64,000 nucleotides of DNA from Paenibacillus sp. CC-CFT747 (GCA_030323305.1 CP106741.1:3154001-3218000); one strand, 5' to 3'; positions 38,891 to 48,364 are shown, counted from the first letter of the stretch. Program-made: numbers and translations. Notes: generated from the letters alone by a model not told the origin.

Positions 38891-40513
38891 TTGTCGAAGG
38901 ACTCATTGATCAAAGGTACCGTCATCCTGGCGGCGGCCGCCCTGGTCGCCCGGGTACTCGGGGTCGTCCAGAGGGTACCGCTCGTCTATCTCATTCATGA
39001 CAGCGGAATGGCTACCTATTCCATTGCCTTTAATATTTACATGCTGTTGTTGACTATTGCGACAGCGGGAATTCCAAGCGCACTCAGCAAGCTGGTGGCG
39101 GAGCGGATGGAGCTCGGCCGCTTTGCGGAAGCCAACCGGATTTACCGGGCGGCGATCCAGTTCGCCTTGGTGGCGGGCGTAATCATGACCGTCTTCCTGT
39201 ATTTCTATGCTCCTTTCCAGGCGGAACGAAGCGGAGATCCGGATGCGGCCCTGGCTATCCAGGCGCTGGCTCCGGCCCTGCTGCTGTTTCCGCTGATCGC
39301 CATCATGCGGGGATATTTTCAGGGAAGGCGCAACATGATGCCAAACGGCCTGTCCCAGATCATCGAGCAGGTCATGCGCCTCCTTACGGCGATCGGGCTC
39401 GCTTACCTGTTCCTGGCCATCGGCTGGGGACAGATGTGGGCCGTGGCCGGGGCTTCCTTCGGAGGCGTCATGGGAAGCGTAGGGGCGGTGGCCGTGCTCT
39501 TGTATTACGCCATGCGTCTGAAGAAGAGAGACGCGGCAGAGGGGCAGGTTCCGACGGAAGAAGAGATGGAGCATGCGGCCGCCTTGCCTTATAAGCGGAT
39601 CTACAAGAGCCTGTTCCGGACCTCCATTCCGATCGTGCTCTTCTCGCTCGCCGTTCCGCTCATTTATTTTATTGATTCCAGTACCGTGATCCCGCTGCTC
39701 CAAGGCAGCCTCGGCTGGGAGGCGGCGCGCGACCAGCTCGGGATTCTCGCCGGACGGGCCCAATCGCTCGCCGGCATTCCGATTATTCTCGCGATCGCGC
39801 TCAGCCAGTCCATCGTGCCGATCATTTCCTCGGCGTACGCGAAGAAGGACCTCGTCCAGGTGAAAGGACAGGCGGCGAAAGCCTTGCAGCTGTCTCTTCT
39901 GACGGGACTTCCGGCGGTCATCATGATCGCGGTGGCCGCCCGCCCGATCAACGGGCTGCTCTTTCCCGACGAGAACGGCTTCGGCATCATAGCCCTTCTG
40001 ACGGCGACGGCTCTTTTTCAGATCGTCATGCAGACGTCGGGAGCCATCCTGATGGGGATGGGCGCCATGAAGCCGCTGGTCGGCCATGTCGTGATCGGCA
40101 TAGCCGTCAAGCTGCTCGCGAACTACGTTCTGTCTCCGCTGCTCGGCATTTATGGAATCGTCACCGCGACCGCCCTCTGCTTCATTGTCATGATGGGGCT
40201 TAACCTGCGGACGATGAAGCAGAAGGCCGACTTCCGCATTTTCGATACCCGCCGCTGGATCGGCTTAACGGTAACGGCCGCACTCATGATCGCGGCTGGA
40301 GTGGCAGTAGAATGGCTGGGGCACCGGTACATCCGATGGTTCCCGGCAAAGCTCGATTACCTGCTGCAGGCTGCGGTCGCCGGCGCCGTTATGTTTGGGC
40401 TGTACCTGGTGCTCCTGGCCCTGACCAAAGTGGTCACGGCGGAGGACCTGGAGAGCTACCCGGCTCCTATCCGCAAGCTCGTCAGGAAGGGCGCCCGGGT
40501 CATGGGGAGATGA
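38891..40513 (+). CDS. Lipid II/polysaccharide flippase of the MurJ (YtgP)/SpoVB family
   Basis: A ~540-residue, 14-helix MOP-superfamily flippase. It starts SKDSLIKGTVILAAAALVAR, then FNIYMLLLTIATAGIPSALS and RGYFQGRRNMMPNGLSQIIE, characteristic of YtgP/SpoVB proteins. YtgP is the lipid II flippase MurJ in B. subtilis; SpoVB works in spore cortex synthesis, so the exact role is open. TTG 38891 gives the family start and has AGAAGG upstream. The end overlaps the DUF2515 gene by 14 bases tail to tail. Confidence 0.9.
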   Translation: MSKDSLIKGTVILAAAALVARVLGVVQRVPLVYLIHDSGMATYSIAFNIYMLLLTIATAGIPSALSKLVAERMELGRFAEANRIYRAAIQFALVAGVIMTVFLYFYAPFQAERSGDPDAALAIQALAPALLLFPLIAIMRGYFQGRRNMMPNGLSQIIEQVMRLLTAIGLAYLFLAIGWGQMWAVAGASFGGVMGSVGAVAVLLYYAMRLKKRDAAEGQVPTEEEMEHAAALPYKRIYKSLFRTSIPIVLFSLAVPLIYFIDSSTVIPLLQGSLGWEAARDQLGILAGRAQSLAGIPIILAIALSQSIVPIISSAYAKKDLVQVKGQAAKALQLSLLTGLPAVIMIAVAARPINGLLFPDENGFGIIALLTATALFQIVMQTSGAILMGMGAMKPLVGHVVIGIAVKLLANYVLSPLLGIYGIVTATALCFIVMMGLNLRTMKQKADFRIFDTRRWIGLTVTAALMIAAGVAVEWLGHRYIRWFPAKLDYLLQAAVAGAVMFGLYLVLLALTKVVTAEDLESYPAPIRKLVRKGARVMGR

Positions 40514-42113
40514 GCTTGCCGGCCAGAGCCGCAAGCTCCAGCTTCTTCAAGGCCAGGCACTGCTCGTGCGTGATCTCGATGGGGAAGGGCGCCTGGATGC
40601 TCCGGAAATAGCGCAGCATGGCCGTGCCGCCGCACCAATCGTGAACGGCCGGGTCGGTAACCGGACGGTCCGGCCAGGCGTCCGCCAGAGCCGGGCTGTA
40701 CAGCCGCTCGCTGCCCTTTACCACCCCGCACCCCTCCAGCCTTTCCTTCGGGAACCGGACCGGAGGGGTTTTTCTATGGGGGGCGAACACCTTAGGCCAA
40801 TAGTCCGAGCGAGATCCGGTATGGGGTATCCCGGCGGCAAACCGGCGTACGTCTTCGCCAGTCCCGGCAAGGCCGAAGAGAATCGCATACAGCTTGGTTC
40901 CGAAGGAGATGCGCTCGTCGAGGTCCATGAAGTCCTCCAGAATGAGGCCGGCCAGACCGTCCGCCTGGGGAGCAGCGGCCGTTCCGGTGCTATCACCGTC
41001 GGGCCCGGAGGAGCGGTATGGAAAGAGAACCTGATTCAACTGAAGAACAGCCTGGGCTTGAAAAGCGGGGGTCTCCAGCACATGCTTCCGGTAATGCGGG
41101 TCCTCCACCACGCGGCCCTGGATGTAGTTCTGCTCGTTTACGATAAGACCGATTGTCAGCACGACCGGGTCGCGGTTTTCCCAGAAGTCGTCCCATACCG
41201 CCTTCATGAAGAGGAAACCCCGAGATCACGAAGATAACCGGAAAGGTTGGTGCCGCGTTTAAGGCTCTCCTGGTAAAGCAGAAGCTGCGGATAGGCATCG
41301 CCGAAGATCAGGGCATTGGCCGCTTCCAGCATCTCAAAAATACGCTCGCGCTGGGCCCCGCTGATAAGACGGGGAGAAAATCCCCTTCAGGTCGGTCATG
41401 TTCCAGCCGCCGTTGCGGGAAACCATATGGGCCAGGAACGCCCAATGAAGCTCCGCGTGCTGCCGGTAAAAGGTCCAATAGGCCGCCGTTCGGGTCACAT
41501 TGTTGCGGTTGCCTTCCGCGGTCTCCCGGCGGATCCGGCGAAGCAAGCGCTCCGCCTCCTCGGGCGGCAGCGGCCGGGACGACCCGGGGGCAGGGCTTCC
41601 CGGATTCCCGGGACCGCCCGTTCCCGGGTCGTCCTCTCCCGGATCGGCCGGGCCGGGACCTCCGCCGCTGCCTACTCCCGCCGCGCCGTGCCCGCCTGCG
41701 GGCCAGCCCGGGAAGCCGCCGCTTCCGTGAGCACCGGGTGCGCCGACGGCGCCGGGAAAGCCGCCCGCCCCGGGCACCCCGAACCCGCCCGGCGCACCGG
41801 GAGCGCCTGGAGCGCCGGGCGATCCGGGAGCCCCGGGGGCTCCGGGTGTCCGGCAAGCCCGGAGAGGGTCTCCTGGCCCGGTGGCGGCTGTCCCTTCAGC
41901 GGCTGCTGCGGCCCAGGCAAGCTCCCTCTCCAGGCGGGCCTGCAGCCTCTTGCGCGCCGCGGCGGATACGGTAAGCTTGCGCGACCCAGAGACGAGATGC
42001 AGGGACTGCAGGAAATCGCCGGCTTTCCCGTAAAGCAGGTGAAGCCAGCCGCCGGCGGCGTGTTTGATCCGCTCGGTGAACCCTTGGGGGCTTCTTCCGG
42101 TTGGTCGTAGCAT
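40500..42113 (-). CDS. DUF2515 family protein with a collagen-like insert; two frame breaks
   Basis: About 538 residues after repair. The family part reads NRNNVTRTAAYWTFYRQHAE and HWAFLAHMVSRNGGWNMTDL, then ALIFGDAYPQLLLYQESL and VWDDFWENRDPVVLTIGLI, matching DUF2515 (YppC). Between residues ~90 and ~178 lies a low-complexity Gly-X-Y stretch (GAPGAPGSPGAPGAPG), absent from what I know of the family. Breaks at AAAA 41377-41380 and AA 41209-41210 are each repaired by one base. GGAGGTCC precedes ATG 42113. Function unknown. Confidence 0.85.
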
Positions 42114-42294
42114 GTAGGGGGACCTCCTTCAAATAGGCTTACCGTCCGCTCTTTCCGTGTCCCGCTTATTGTGGGCGAAAGCCGCCTGCCCTATGACAAG
42201 AGGGAGGCTCCTGATGAAGCGAAGCCGCCCGCCGTTGACTTCCCGTTCGGGGCATGCTATAACAGGGACTAACCAAAGAGGCGGAGGGATTACC

Positions 42295-42639
42295 ATGGAA
42301 CAAGTGAAAACCGAGCAGCAGTTCAGAGACCTTACCGCGGCCGTGAAACCGACCGTAGCCGTGTTCAAAACCACCTGGTGCAAGGATTGCCATTACATCG
42401 AGCCGTTTATGCCTTCCCTGATCGAAGAGTATGGGGACCGGCTTTCCTTCCTTCAAGTGGACCGGGACGACTTGCCCGACCTGTGCAGCGAGCTTAACAT
42501 TTTGGGCATCCCGAGCTTTATCGTATTCAGCGAAGGCAAGGAGCTGACCCGCTTCGTCAGCAAGCTCCGCAAAACCCGCGAGGAAATCGAGCAGTTCCTC
42601 GACCGGTCGCTGGAAGTTGCCTCTGCGATGCGCTCCTGA
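42295..42639 (+). CDS. Thioredoxin family protein with WCKDC active site
   Basis: A 114-residue single thioredoxin domain without signal peptide. The active site is TTWCKDCHYIEPF instead of WCGPC, and the cis-Pro is in LGIPSFIVFSEG. The CKDC form is found in the YtpP/YdbP-like proteins of Bacillales and may alter the redox potential. GGCGGAGGG precedes ATG 42295, and a strong terminator follows. Cytoplasmic; partner unknown. Confidence 0.9.
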   Translation: MEQVKTEQQFRDLTAAVKPTVAVFKTTWCKDCHYIEPFMPSLIEEYGDRLSFLQVDRDDLPDLCSELNILGIPSFIVFSEGKELTRFVSKLRKTREEIEQFLDRSLEVASAMRS

Positions 42640-42646
42640 CCGTATG

Positions 42647-42682
42647 CCGCTTGCCCTTATCGGGCAGGCGGTTTTCTTTTTT
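42647..42682 (+). terminator. Terminator after the thioredoxin gene
   Basis: Stem CCGCTTGCCC / CGGGCAGGCGG, loop TTAT, then TTTTCTTTTTT. Confidence 0.9.
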
Positions 42683-42833
42683 GGGCCGGGGGATGCTCCT
42701 GGTCTTTTTTTCGGTGACTTCAGGTGCTTTGTTCACAATTCATCAATAGCTTTAGCCCGGGAGAATGGCTATAATGAGTCTTGTGTAAGAATTTTCACAA
42801 GCGGTAAACCACAAGACAGAAGAAGGGATTCTA

Positions 42834-43819
42834 ATGAAATATATGCTGCGCAAACTCGCATTAGCCAGCTGCATCGGGATGTTTCTCGTTCTCCTCATGG
42901 GGACACTCGTGACGAAGACCGAATCGGGACGCGGCTGCGGTGACGATTGGCCGCTGTGCAACGGAAAGTTCATCCCGGCCTATACCGTGGAATCGATGAT
43001 CGAATACAGCCACCGGTTCGTCACGGGAATCGAGGGCCTGCTCGTTCTCGGGGCCACCGTCGGTGTTTATCTTTATATCAAACGCAAGGACGCCCGGTTC
43101 TATGCGGCTTCCTCACTCTTTTTACGGTCATTCAGGCCGCCATGGGAGCTCTGGCCGTCATCTGGCCCCAATCCTCTTCCGTGCTGGCGCTCCATTTCGG
43201 CTTCTCGCTACTGGCATTCGCCAGCACCTTCCTGCTCGTGATGGCCCTCCGGCGGGTGCCTGATTCGGGGATGAAACCTCCGAAAGTGCCAATGCCTGCC
43301 CGCAAGTCGAAGCGAGACCTTCCAGCAGCGGAAGGGGGCGGAAGCCGGCCGGGAGGCCTGAGCAGCGGGACAAGCATCCTCCTGTGGGTGACGGCGGTCT
43401 ACACGTATGTGGTCGTCTATCTCGGAGCTTACGTCCGCCATACTGACTCCTCCGGCGGCTGCGGACGCGATTGGCCGCTGTGCGCGGGGGAGGTCGTGCC
43501 AAGCCTGACGGGAGCCACTGGCATCATGTTCATTCACCGGGTTGGAGCCGTCCTGCTGTTCGTCCTCGTCGCTTACTTGATGTACCGCCTTAACCGGGAG
43601 ACGGATCGCCCGGATATGGCGAAGGCGGGACGGGTGGCCTTTCAACTCACAGTCGTTCAGGTGTTCAGCGGGGCGCTCGTTACCTTTGCCCTGGGAACGG
43701 ACAGCTACCTGTTCGCCAGTCTGCTGCACACCGTGATTATCGCCGCCCTGTTCTCCACGTTAAGCTACCTGTGCGCGCTGTGGGTCACGGGGCCCCAGAA
43801 GACAGCCGCCGCTCTATAA
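42834..43819 (+). CDS. ctaA: Heme A synthase; frame break near 43107-43110
   Basis: About 328 residues with eight helices in two similar halves, converting heme O to heme A. The paired Cys sit in GRGCGDDWPLCNGKFIP and GGCGRDWPLCAGEVVP; the heme His are in MIEYSHRFVTG, ALHFGFSLL, MFIHRVGAVL and LLHTVIIA. The frame shifts after YIKRKDARFYAA; one added base near 43107-43110 continues as LTLFTVIQAAMGALAV. It uses the product of CtaB, encoded 18.5 kb upstream. A basic loop of ~45 residues separates the halves. Confidence 0.93.
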
Positions 43820-43829
43820 CGAAGACCCT

Positions 43830-43858
43830 CGCTCCCTTGCTTATCCGGCAGGGGAGCG
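43830..43858 (+). terminator. Weak terminator-like hairpin after ctaA
   Basis: Stem CGCTCCC/GGGAGCG with TTGC...GCAG inside; the T-run is missing, so read-through to the UbiD gene is likely. Confidence 0.4.
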
Positions 43859-43913
43859 AAACCTGTTTTATCGGGTCTGCCTACCTTATCATGGGAAGAA
43901 GAGGGATATACCG

Positions 43914-45686
43914 ATGGTACATAGCAATCTGCGCCAATTTCTAGAGGTTCTCCGCCGGGAGAACCAACTGCATATCATTTCCGCTCCAGTCGACCCCAAC
44001 CTCGAAATCGCCGAGATTCACCGCCGCGTCATCGACGAAGAAGGGCCGGCCCTGTTGTTTACGAATGTAAAAGGAAGCGCTTTTCCCGTGGTGACCAACC
44101 TGTTCGGCACGAGCCGCCGTGTGGACCTCGCCTTCGGGCCGCGGCCCGAGCAGTTCATGAAGCGGGTGCTGGCGGCGAAGGATACGCTTGTCCCGCCCAC
44201 ACCAAAAGCGCTATGGAACGAGAAGGACCTTCTGTGGAACCTGATGAAGGTGGGAACGAAGAACGTTTCGCCGGAGGAAGCGCCGGTTCTGCAGGTATGC
44301 GACACGGAAGCTCCCATGGCTAAGCTTCCCGTTATTACGTCGTGGCAGGAGGATGGGGGTCCCTTTGTCACCCTGCCTCTCGTGTACACGGAGCACCCGG
44401 ACAACGGGGAGCACAACCTCGGCATGTACCGCATGCAGGTGTATGACGGCCACACGACGGGGATGCACTGGCAGATCCACAAAGGCGGGGGCTTTCATTA
44501 CCACGAAGCCGAGAAGCGGAACCAGGCTCTGCCGGTGACCGTCTTCCTCGGAGGGCCTCCCGCGCTGATTGCCTCTGCTATTGCTCCGCTGCCGGAGCAC
44601 CTTCCGGAGCTCTTGATGACCTCCTTCATCCTCGGCGGCAAGCTGCCCGTCACCCGGAATCCACAGGGAGGCCACCGGCTCGTCGCTGAGGCGGAATTCG
44701 CCATCTGCGGGGAAGTGCCGCCTCATGTGAGGCGGCCGGAAGGGCCCTTTGGAGATCATTACGGCTATTACTCCCTTACTCACGACTTTCCCGTCTTCCA
44801 GGTGAGCCGCGTGTACCACCGCAAGGATGCCATTTATCCGGCAACGATTGTGGGCAAGCCGCGTCAGGAGGATTACTACATGGGAGAATTCCTGCAGCGG
44901 CTGATGTCCCCTGCATTTCCCGTTGTCATGCCGGGGGTCAAGGAGCTGTGGACCTACGCCGAAACCGGCTTTCATCCCCTCGCTGCGGCGGTCGTCCGGG
45001 AGAGCTACAAGCGGGAAGCGATCGGCTCGGCCTTCCGCATCCTGGGGGAGGGGCAGCTCACGCTGACCAAGTTCCTGATCCTCACCGACCGGCCGGTGGA
45101 CCTGTCGAATTTCCCGCAGCTGCTCGAAACGGTGCTGGAGCGCTTCGACCCGAGGCAGGATCTGTTCCTGTTCAACTATACGTCTCACGATACACTGGAT
45201 TATACCGGTCATCAGCTTAACCACGGCAGCAAGGCCGTCCTGCTCGGCGTAGGGGACCCGGTCCGCGCGCTGCCTTCCGCCTACGAGGGAGGGGAACTGC
45301 CGGGCATACGGGCAGCGGAAGTGTACTGCCGGGGCTGTCTCGTCGTTTCGGGGGCATCCTATGAAGAGGATCCCCAGCTCGCCGAACGGCTCGTAAAAGA
45401 GGCGGGCGACCGGCTGCCCTCTTGGCCTCTCGTCATTCTGGCGGATGACACCGCGATTGCCCGCGGACAGACGGCGTTCCTCTGGACCGTCTTCACGCGC
45501 TTCAATCCAGCGGCGGATATTTACGCCCGTTCGAGCCTCAACCGGCATCATATCGCTTACGAGCTGCCGCTCGTAATTGATGCCCGGATGAAGCCGGGCT
45601 ATCCGGACGAGCTGTTCCCGCGTGAGGACATCGTCAAGCTGGTGGACGGCCGCTGGAGCGAGTATTTTGCGGGAAGCCGGGTATAG
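43914..45686 (+). CDS. UbiD family decarboxylase (possibly MqnL of menaquinone synthesis)
   Basis: A 590-residue UbiD-type enzyme, which uses prenylated FMN to decarboxylate aromatic or unsaturated acids. It shows MYRMQVYDGHTTGMHWQIHK, the loop RRPEGPFGDHYGYYS and VYHRKDAIYPATIVGKP, all typical. A complete mqnE gene in the same window suggests a late step in futalosine-derived menaquinone (the MqnL role), but this is inference; other substrates are possible. No UbiX partner is seen. The EamA gene starts four bases after its stop. Confidence 0.88.
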   Translation: MVHSNLRQFLEVLRRENQLHIISAPVDPNLEIAEIHRRVIDEEGPALLFTNVKGSAFPVVTNLFGTSRRVDLAFGPRPEQFMKRVLAAKDTLVPPTPKALWNEKDLLWNLMKVGTKNVSPEEAPVLQVCDTEAPMAKLPVITSWQEDGGPFVTLPLVYTEHPDNGEHNLGMYRMQVYDGHTTGMHWQIHKGGGFHYHEAEKRNQALPVTVFLGGPPALIASAIAPLPEHLPELLMTSFILGGKLPVTRNPQGGHRLVAEAEFAICGEVPPHVRRPEGPFGDHYGYYSLTHDFPVFQVSRVYHRKDAIYPATIVGKPRQEDYYMGEFLQRLMSPAFPVVMPGVKELWTYAETGFHPLAAAVVRESYKREAIGSAFRILGEGQLTLTKFLILTDRPVDLSNFPQLLETVLERFDPRQDLFLFNYTSHDTLDYTGHQLNHGSKAVLLGVGDPVRALPSAYEGGELPGIRAAEVYCRGCLVVSGASYEEDPQLAERLVKEAGDRLPSWPLVILADDTAIARGQTAFLWTVFTRFNPAADIYARSSLNRHHIAYELPLVIDARMKPGYPDELFPREDIVKLVDGRWSEYFAGSRV

Positions 45687-45690
45687 AAGG

Positions 45691-46698
45691 ATGAAGCCAA
45701 ACGCCTTGCGGGGCATGCTTCCCCATCTGGGGTTCGTTCTTGTCTACCTGCTGTGGGGCATCAACATCTCCTCCATGAAGATCGGGGGAGCGGCCTGGGA
45801 TTCTTTTGTCTTCAACGGCCTTCGTTATTTGATCATTCTGCCTTTTTTGTGGGTATATACGTATTATGGATTTCGCAAAGGACGCATCCGCCTGAGTATG
45901 AAAAAGGGTGACCTGGGGAAGATTCTTCTGCTCGGAGCCGTGTCGGCTGTCGGAATGGAGGCGTTTCTGTCCTACGCCCTGCAATATTCGAACGCCGCGA
46001 ACGGGGCGGTGCTCGGAAGAGGCTTCATGCCGGTAGTGACGGTTATTCTCGCTCTCTTGATGCGGGAGCTGCGCCTGACGTGGCGCATCCTTCTCGGGCT
46101 TCCTCTCGCCATTGCGGGGGTCATTGTGATTGTGACCGGAGGAAACGAGGGCTTTCATCTCGGCCCGGACACCCTGAGAGGGGATGTCCTCCTTCTTTTC
46201 CGGAGCTTCCTCGGGGCGCTTTATCTCATCGGGATGAACCGGCTCGTTAATCGTTACCCGCTGACTTTGCTCATCACGTTGGAAATGACCGCGGGCGCCG
46301 TTTCCCTGCTGCCAGTCGTCATCTGGAAGGTCACCCCCGGGTATTTGGCGGCCATGCCGGCTGCCGGGTGGTACAGCCTTCTGTACACGGCGTTTCTCGC
46401 CACCCTGGTGGGCTTCTCGGTTCACAACTGGAGCCTGGGGAAGCTCGGACCGTTCAAATCCTCGGTGTACGGGTACTTTCTGCCGGTCACGTCCGCCATC
46501 GCCGGCATTTATCTGCTCGGAGAGAGCATTTCCTGGAACCAGGTGCTCGGAGGGGCAGGCGTTCTCGTTGCCATGTATTTGGTTCAGCGGGACCGGATGC
46601 AGGCCATGAAGCGGCCCCCGAACCCATTCTGCCGGCGGCTGCGGGGAAATCCAATCAAGCATAAAGGAGGGGAGGCTAATGTTCCGGATCTATTTTAA
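45691..46698 (+). CDS. EamA/DMT superfamily transporter
   Basis: About 335 residues with ten helices in two EamA repeats (GFVLVYLLWGINISSMKI; GDVLLLFRSFLGALYLIGMN). The motif LGRGFMPVVTVILALLMRE is typical. ATG 45691 lies very close to AGAAGG; ATG 45715 is an alternative start. It is in one unit with the UbiD gene, and its 3' end overlaps the next gene by 20 bases. Probable metabolite exporter, substrate unknown. Confidence 0.88.
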   Translation: MKPNALRGMLPHLGFVLVYLLWGINISSMKIGGAAWDSFVFNGLRYLIILPFLWVYTYYGFRKGRIRLSMKKGDLGKILLLGAVSAVGMEAFLSYALQYSNAANGAVLGRGFMPVVTVILALLMRELRLTWRILLGLPLAIAGVIVIVTGGNEGFHLGPDTLRGDVLLLFRSFLGALYLIGMNRLVNRYPLTLLITLEMTAGAVSLLPVVIWKVTPGYLAAMPAAGWYSLLYTAFLATLVGFSVHNWSLGKLGPFKSSVYGYFLPVTSAIAGIYLLGESISWNQVLGGAGVLVAMYLVQRDRMQAMKRPPNPFCRRLRGNPIKHKGGEANVPDLF

Positions 46699-47383
46699 TG
46701 AAGAACGACGCCAAGACAGCGGCGTGCTGGCCGATGCCAACGCTTCACTGAAGCGGTATGAGCAAGTGCTGGAGAAGATCGAGAACCGGAGCGGGGAAGC
46801 CGATTCGCGGCTCCGCTGCCTCCAGGTGTGGGCAAAAGGCTTCACCCGTTCCCTCGACGAGCTGGAGCAAAGCCTGTACTGCAGCCGCAAATACAGCGAG
46901 CTCGTCTCCCACCAATATATCGAGGAAATGGAGGAAGAGGAGCTCGACAACTATCACCGGCATGTCTACTTTTACAAAAACGCCCTCATCCGGCTGTTCT
47001 CCATTCTGGACAAGATGGGCTCCTTTCTTGACGACCTGCTGAAGCTCGAAACCGGTAAGGTTATGCCGCGCTTTTCGTACTTTACGGTGCTGCGGCAAAT
47101 GCACGAGAGGGAAATTGCGTCCGAGCTGGAGCAGAAGCTGTTTGACCTCAAGAACGAATACAAAGGGCCGCTAAACCGGCTCCGGCAGCAGCGCAACACG
47201 GAGATTCACGCCATGAACGAGGAGCTCGTGGACGATGTGATGAACGCCAAGGAATCGCCGGAGGCCCAGTCCCCGGTGGAGAACATCCAGGATAACCTGA
47301 AGGACATGGAGCAGGGCTTCGAAATGGTCTGCCTTACGGTCAGCACCGTTTTTGAATCGCTTGCCTCGAGCCAGAAGGGTTGA
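46679..47383 (+). CDS. Helical protein, possibly Cthe_2314-type HEPN
   Basis: A 234-residue, highly charged all-helical protein: SLDELEQSLYCSRKYSELVS, YFYKNALIRLFSILDKMGSF and RLRQQRNTEIHAMNEELVDD. The RxxxxH element (RNTEIH) and the helix layout suggest a HEPN domain of the Cthe_2314 type; I am moderately sure. AAAGGAGGGGAG precedes the ATG, located inside the end of the EamA gene. HEPN proteins often bind or cut RNA, but no toxin/antitoxin partner is adjacent. Confidence 0.65.
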   Translation: MFRIYFNEERRQDSGVLADANASLKRYEQVLEKIENRSGEADSRLRCLQVWAKGFTRSLDELEQSLYCSRKYSELVSHQYIEEMEEEELDNYHRHVYFYKNALIRLFSILDKMGSFLDDLLKLETGKVMPRFSYFTVLRQMHEREIASELEQKLFDLKNEYKGPLNRLRQQRNTEIHAMNEELVDDVMNAKESPEAQSPVENIQDNLKDMEQGFEMVCLTVSTVFESLASSQKG

Positions 47384-47427
47384 GCCGGAAGCTTAGGGAT
47401 TGCGGTCCCGGCCGGAAGGAAGAGCGG

Positions 47428-47456
47428 AGCTTGCCGAACCTTGGCAGGCTTTTTTT
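47428..47456 (+). terminator. Terminator after the HEPN-like gene
   Basis: AGCTTGCC / GGCAGGCT stem, loop GAACCTT, then six T residues. Confidence 0.85.
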
Positions 47457-47493
47457 CGCGAATCCTTTTCAACCGGTGCTCAGCGTGTTTGGA

Positions 47494-47508
47494 CATCCGG
47501 AGGTTTTC
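47494..47508 (+). repeat. Possible decayed fragment of the palindromic repeat
   Basis: CATCCGGAGGTTTTC is identical over 15 bases to the interior of copy C, but no terminal inverted repeats are present around it. Confidence 0.35.
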
Positions 47509-47552
47509 CTCTATACTGAATAGAGAGAAAGAGGTCAAGCGGGAGGGCGAGC

Positions 47553-48335
47553 ATGGAAAGACGCAAGGTGGCTCTCATAACGGGCAGTGCCAAAGGATTG
47601 GGCAAACGGACGGCTCTTGCTTTGGCCGGTCAAGGCTGCGACATTGTGCTGAACTTTGTCCGCAGCAGGGAAGAGGCGGAACGGCTTTGTGAGGAAATTC
47701 GGGGGATGGGGGTGCGCTGCACCGCCATCCAGGCGGATGTGACCCGTACCGGGGACATCCGGTTTCTTGTGGAAGAAGCGGAGAGGCAGTTCGGAGCCGT
47801 CGACATCCTGGTGAACAATGCGGGGCCTTTCATCCGCGAACGCCGCTTGTTCGCGGACTACACGGAGGAGGAAATCTCCTATCTGCTGGGCGGGAACCTG
47901 ACCGGGGTCATCGCGCTCGATCATTTGGTTCTTCCGTTTATGCGCCGGAACCGGTGGGGACGCATTTTTCATTTTGGCTTCGGCCATGCGGCGGAGGCCC
48001 CCGGCTGGCCTCACCGGGCGGTCTATGCCGCCGCGAAGGTGGGGCTCGTTTCCTTCACCAAGACGCTGTCCGTCGAGGAAGCCTCCAGCGGTATTACGGT
48101 CAACATGATCTGCCCCGGGGATATACGCGGGGAGAACAAGGAGAAGCTGATCCGCGAGGTGGAACATTTGGCGGACGAGGAATCCCCACGCGGCAGACCC
48201 GGATCAGGAGAAGACATCGCCCGAGTTATCGCCTTCCTCTGCATGCCCGAATCGGATTTCCTTACCGGCAATATCATCGACGTCTCGGGCGGGCTCGATC
48301 CCATCCGTTCTCTTAAGGGAGGCGTCAAGCTATAG
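47553..48335 (+). CDS. Short-chain dehydrogenase/reductase (YmfI-like group)
   Basis: A 260-residue SDR. The NAD(P) loop is TGSAKGLGKRTA and NNAG is present (VDILVNNAGPF). The YxxxK pair is in VYAAAKVGLVSFTKT. The usual catalytic Ser, about 13 residues before the Tyr, appears to be replaced (FHFGFGHAAEAPGW), which may alter activity. The C-terminal part (SGITVNMICPGDIRGENKEK, IDVSGGL) is normal. Substrate unknown. GGGAGGG precedes the ATG. Confidence 0.88.
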   Translation: MERRKVALITGSAKGLGKRTALALAGQGCDIVLNFVRSREEAERLCEEIRGMGVRCTAIQADVTRTGDIRFLVEEAERQFGAVDILVNNAGPFIRERRLFADYTEEEISYLLGGNLTGVIALDHLVLPFMRRNRWGRIFHFGFGHAAEAPGWPHRAVYAAAKVGLVSFTKTLSVEEASSGITVNMICPGDIRGENKEKLIREVEHLADEESPRGRPGSGEDIARVIAFLCMPESDFLTGNIIDVSGGLDPIRSLKGGVKL

Positions 48336-48364
48336 CCAGCTATCCGGGTTCACCTGAACACGCA

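Noticed and set aside
41316..42110. Pro/Arg/Gly-rich plus-strand frame opposite the collagen-like segment
   Set aside because: The minus-strand frame has the DUF2515 motifs; the plus frame is what Gly-Pro repeats give in complement.
43830..43858. TTATCCGG as another end of the palindromic repeat
   Set aside because: It is the loop of a simple hairpin, with no second end or internal motif.
44211..45716. A 501-codon frame antisense to the UbiD gene
   Set aside because: Shadow of a real gene; low-complexity Arg-rich product and no plausible start region.
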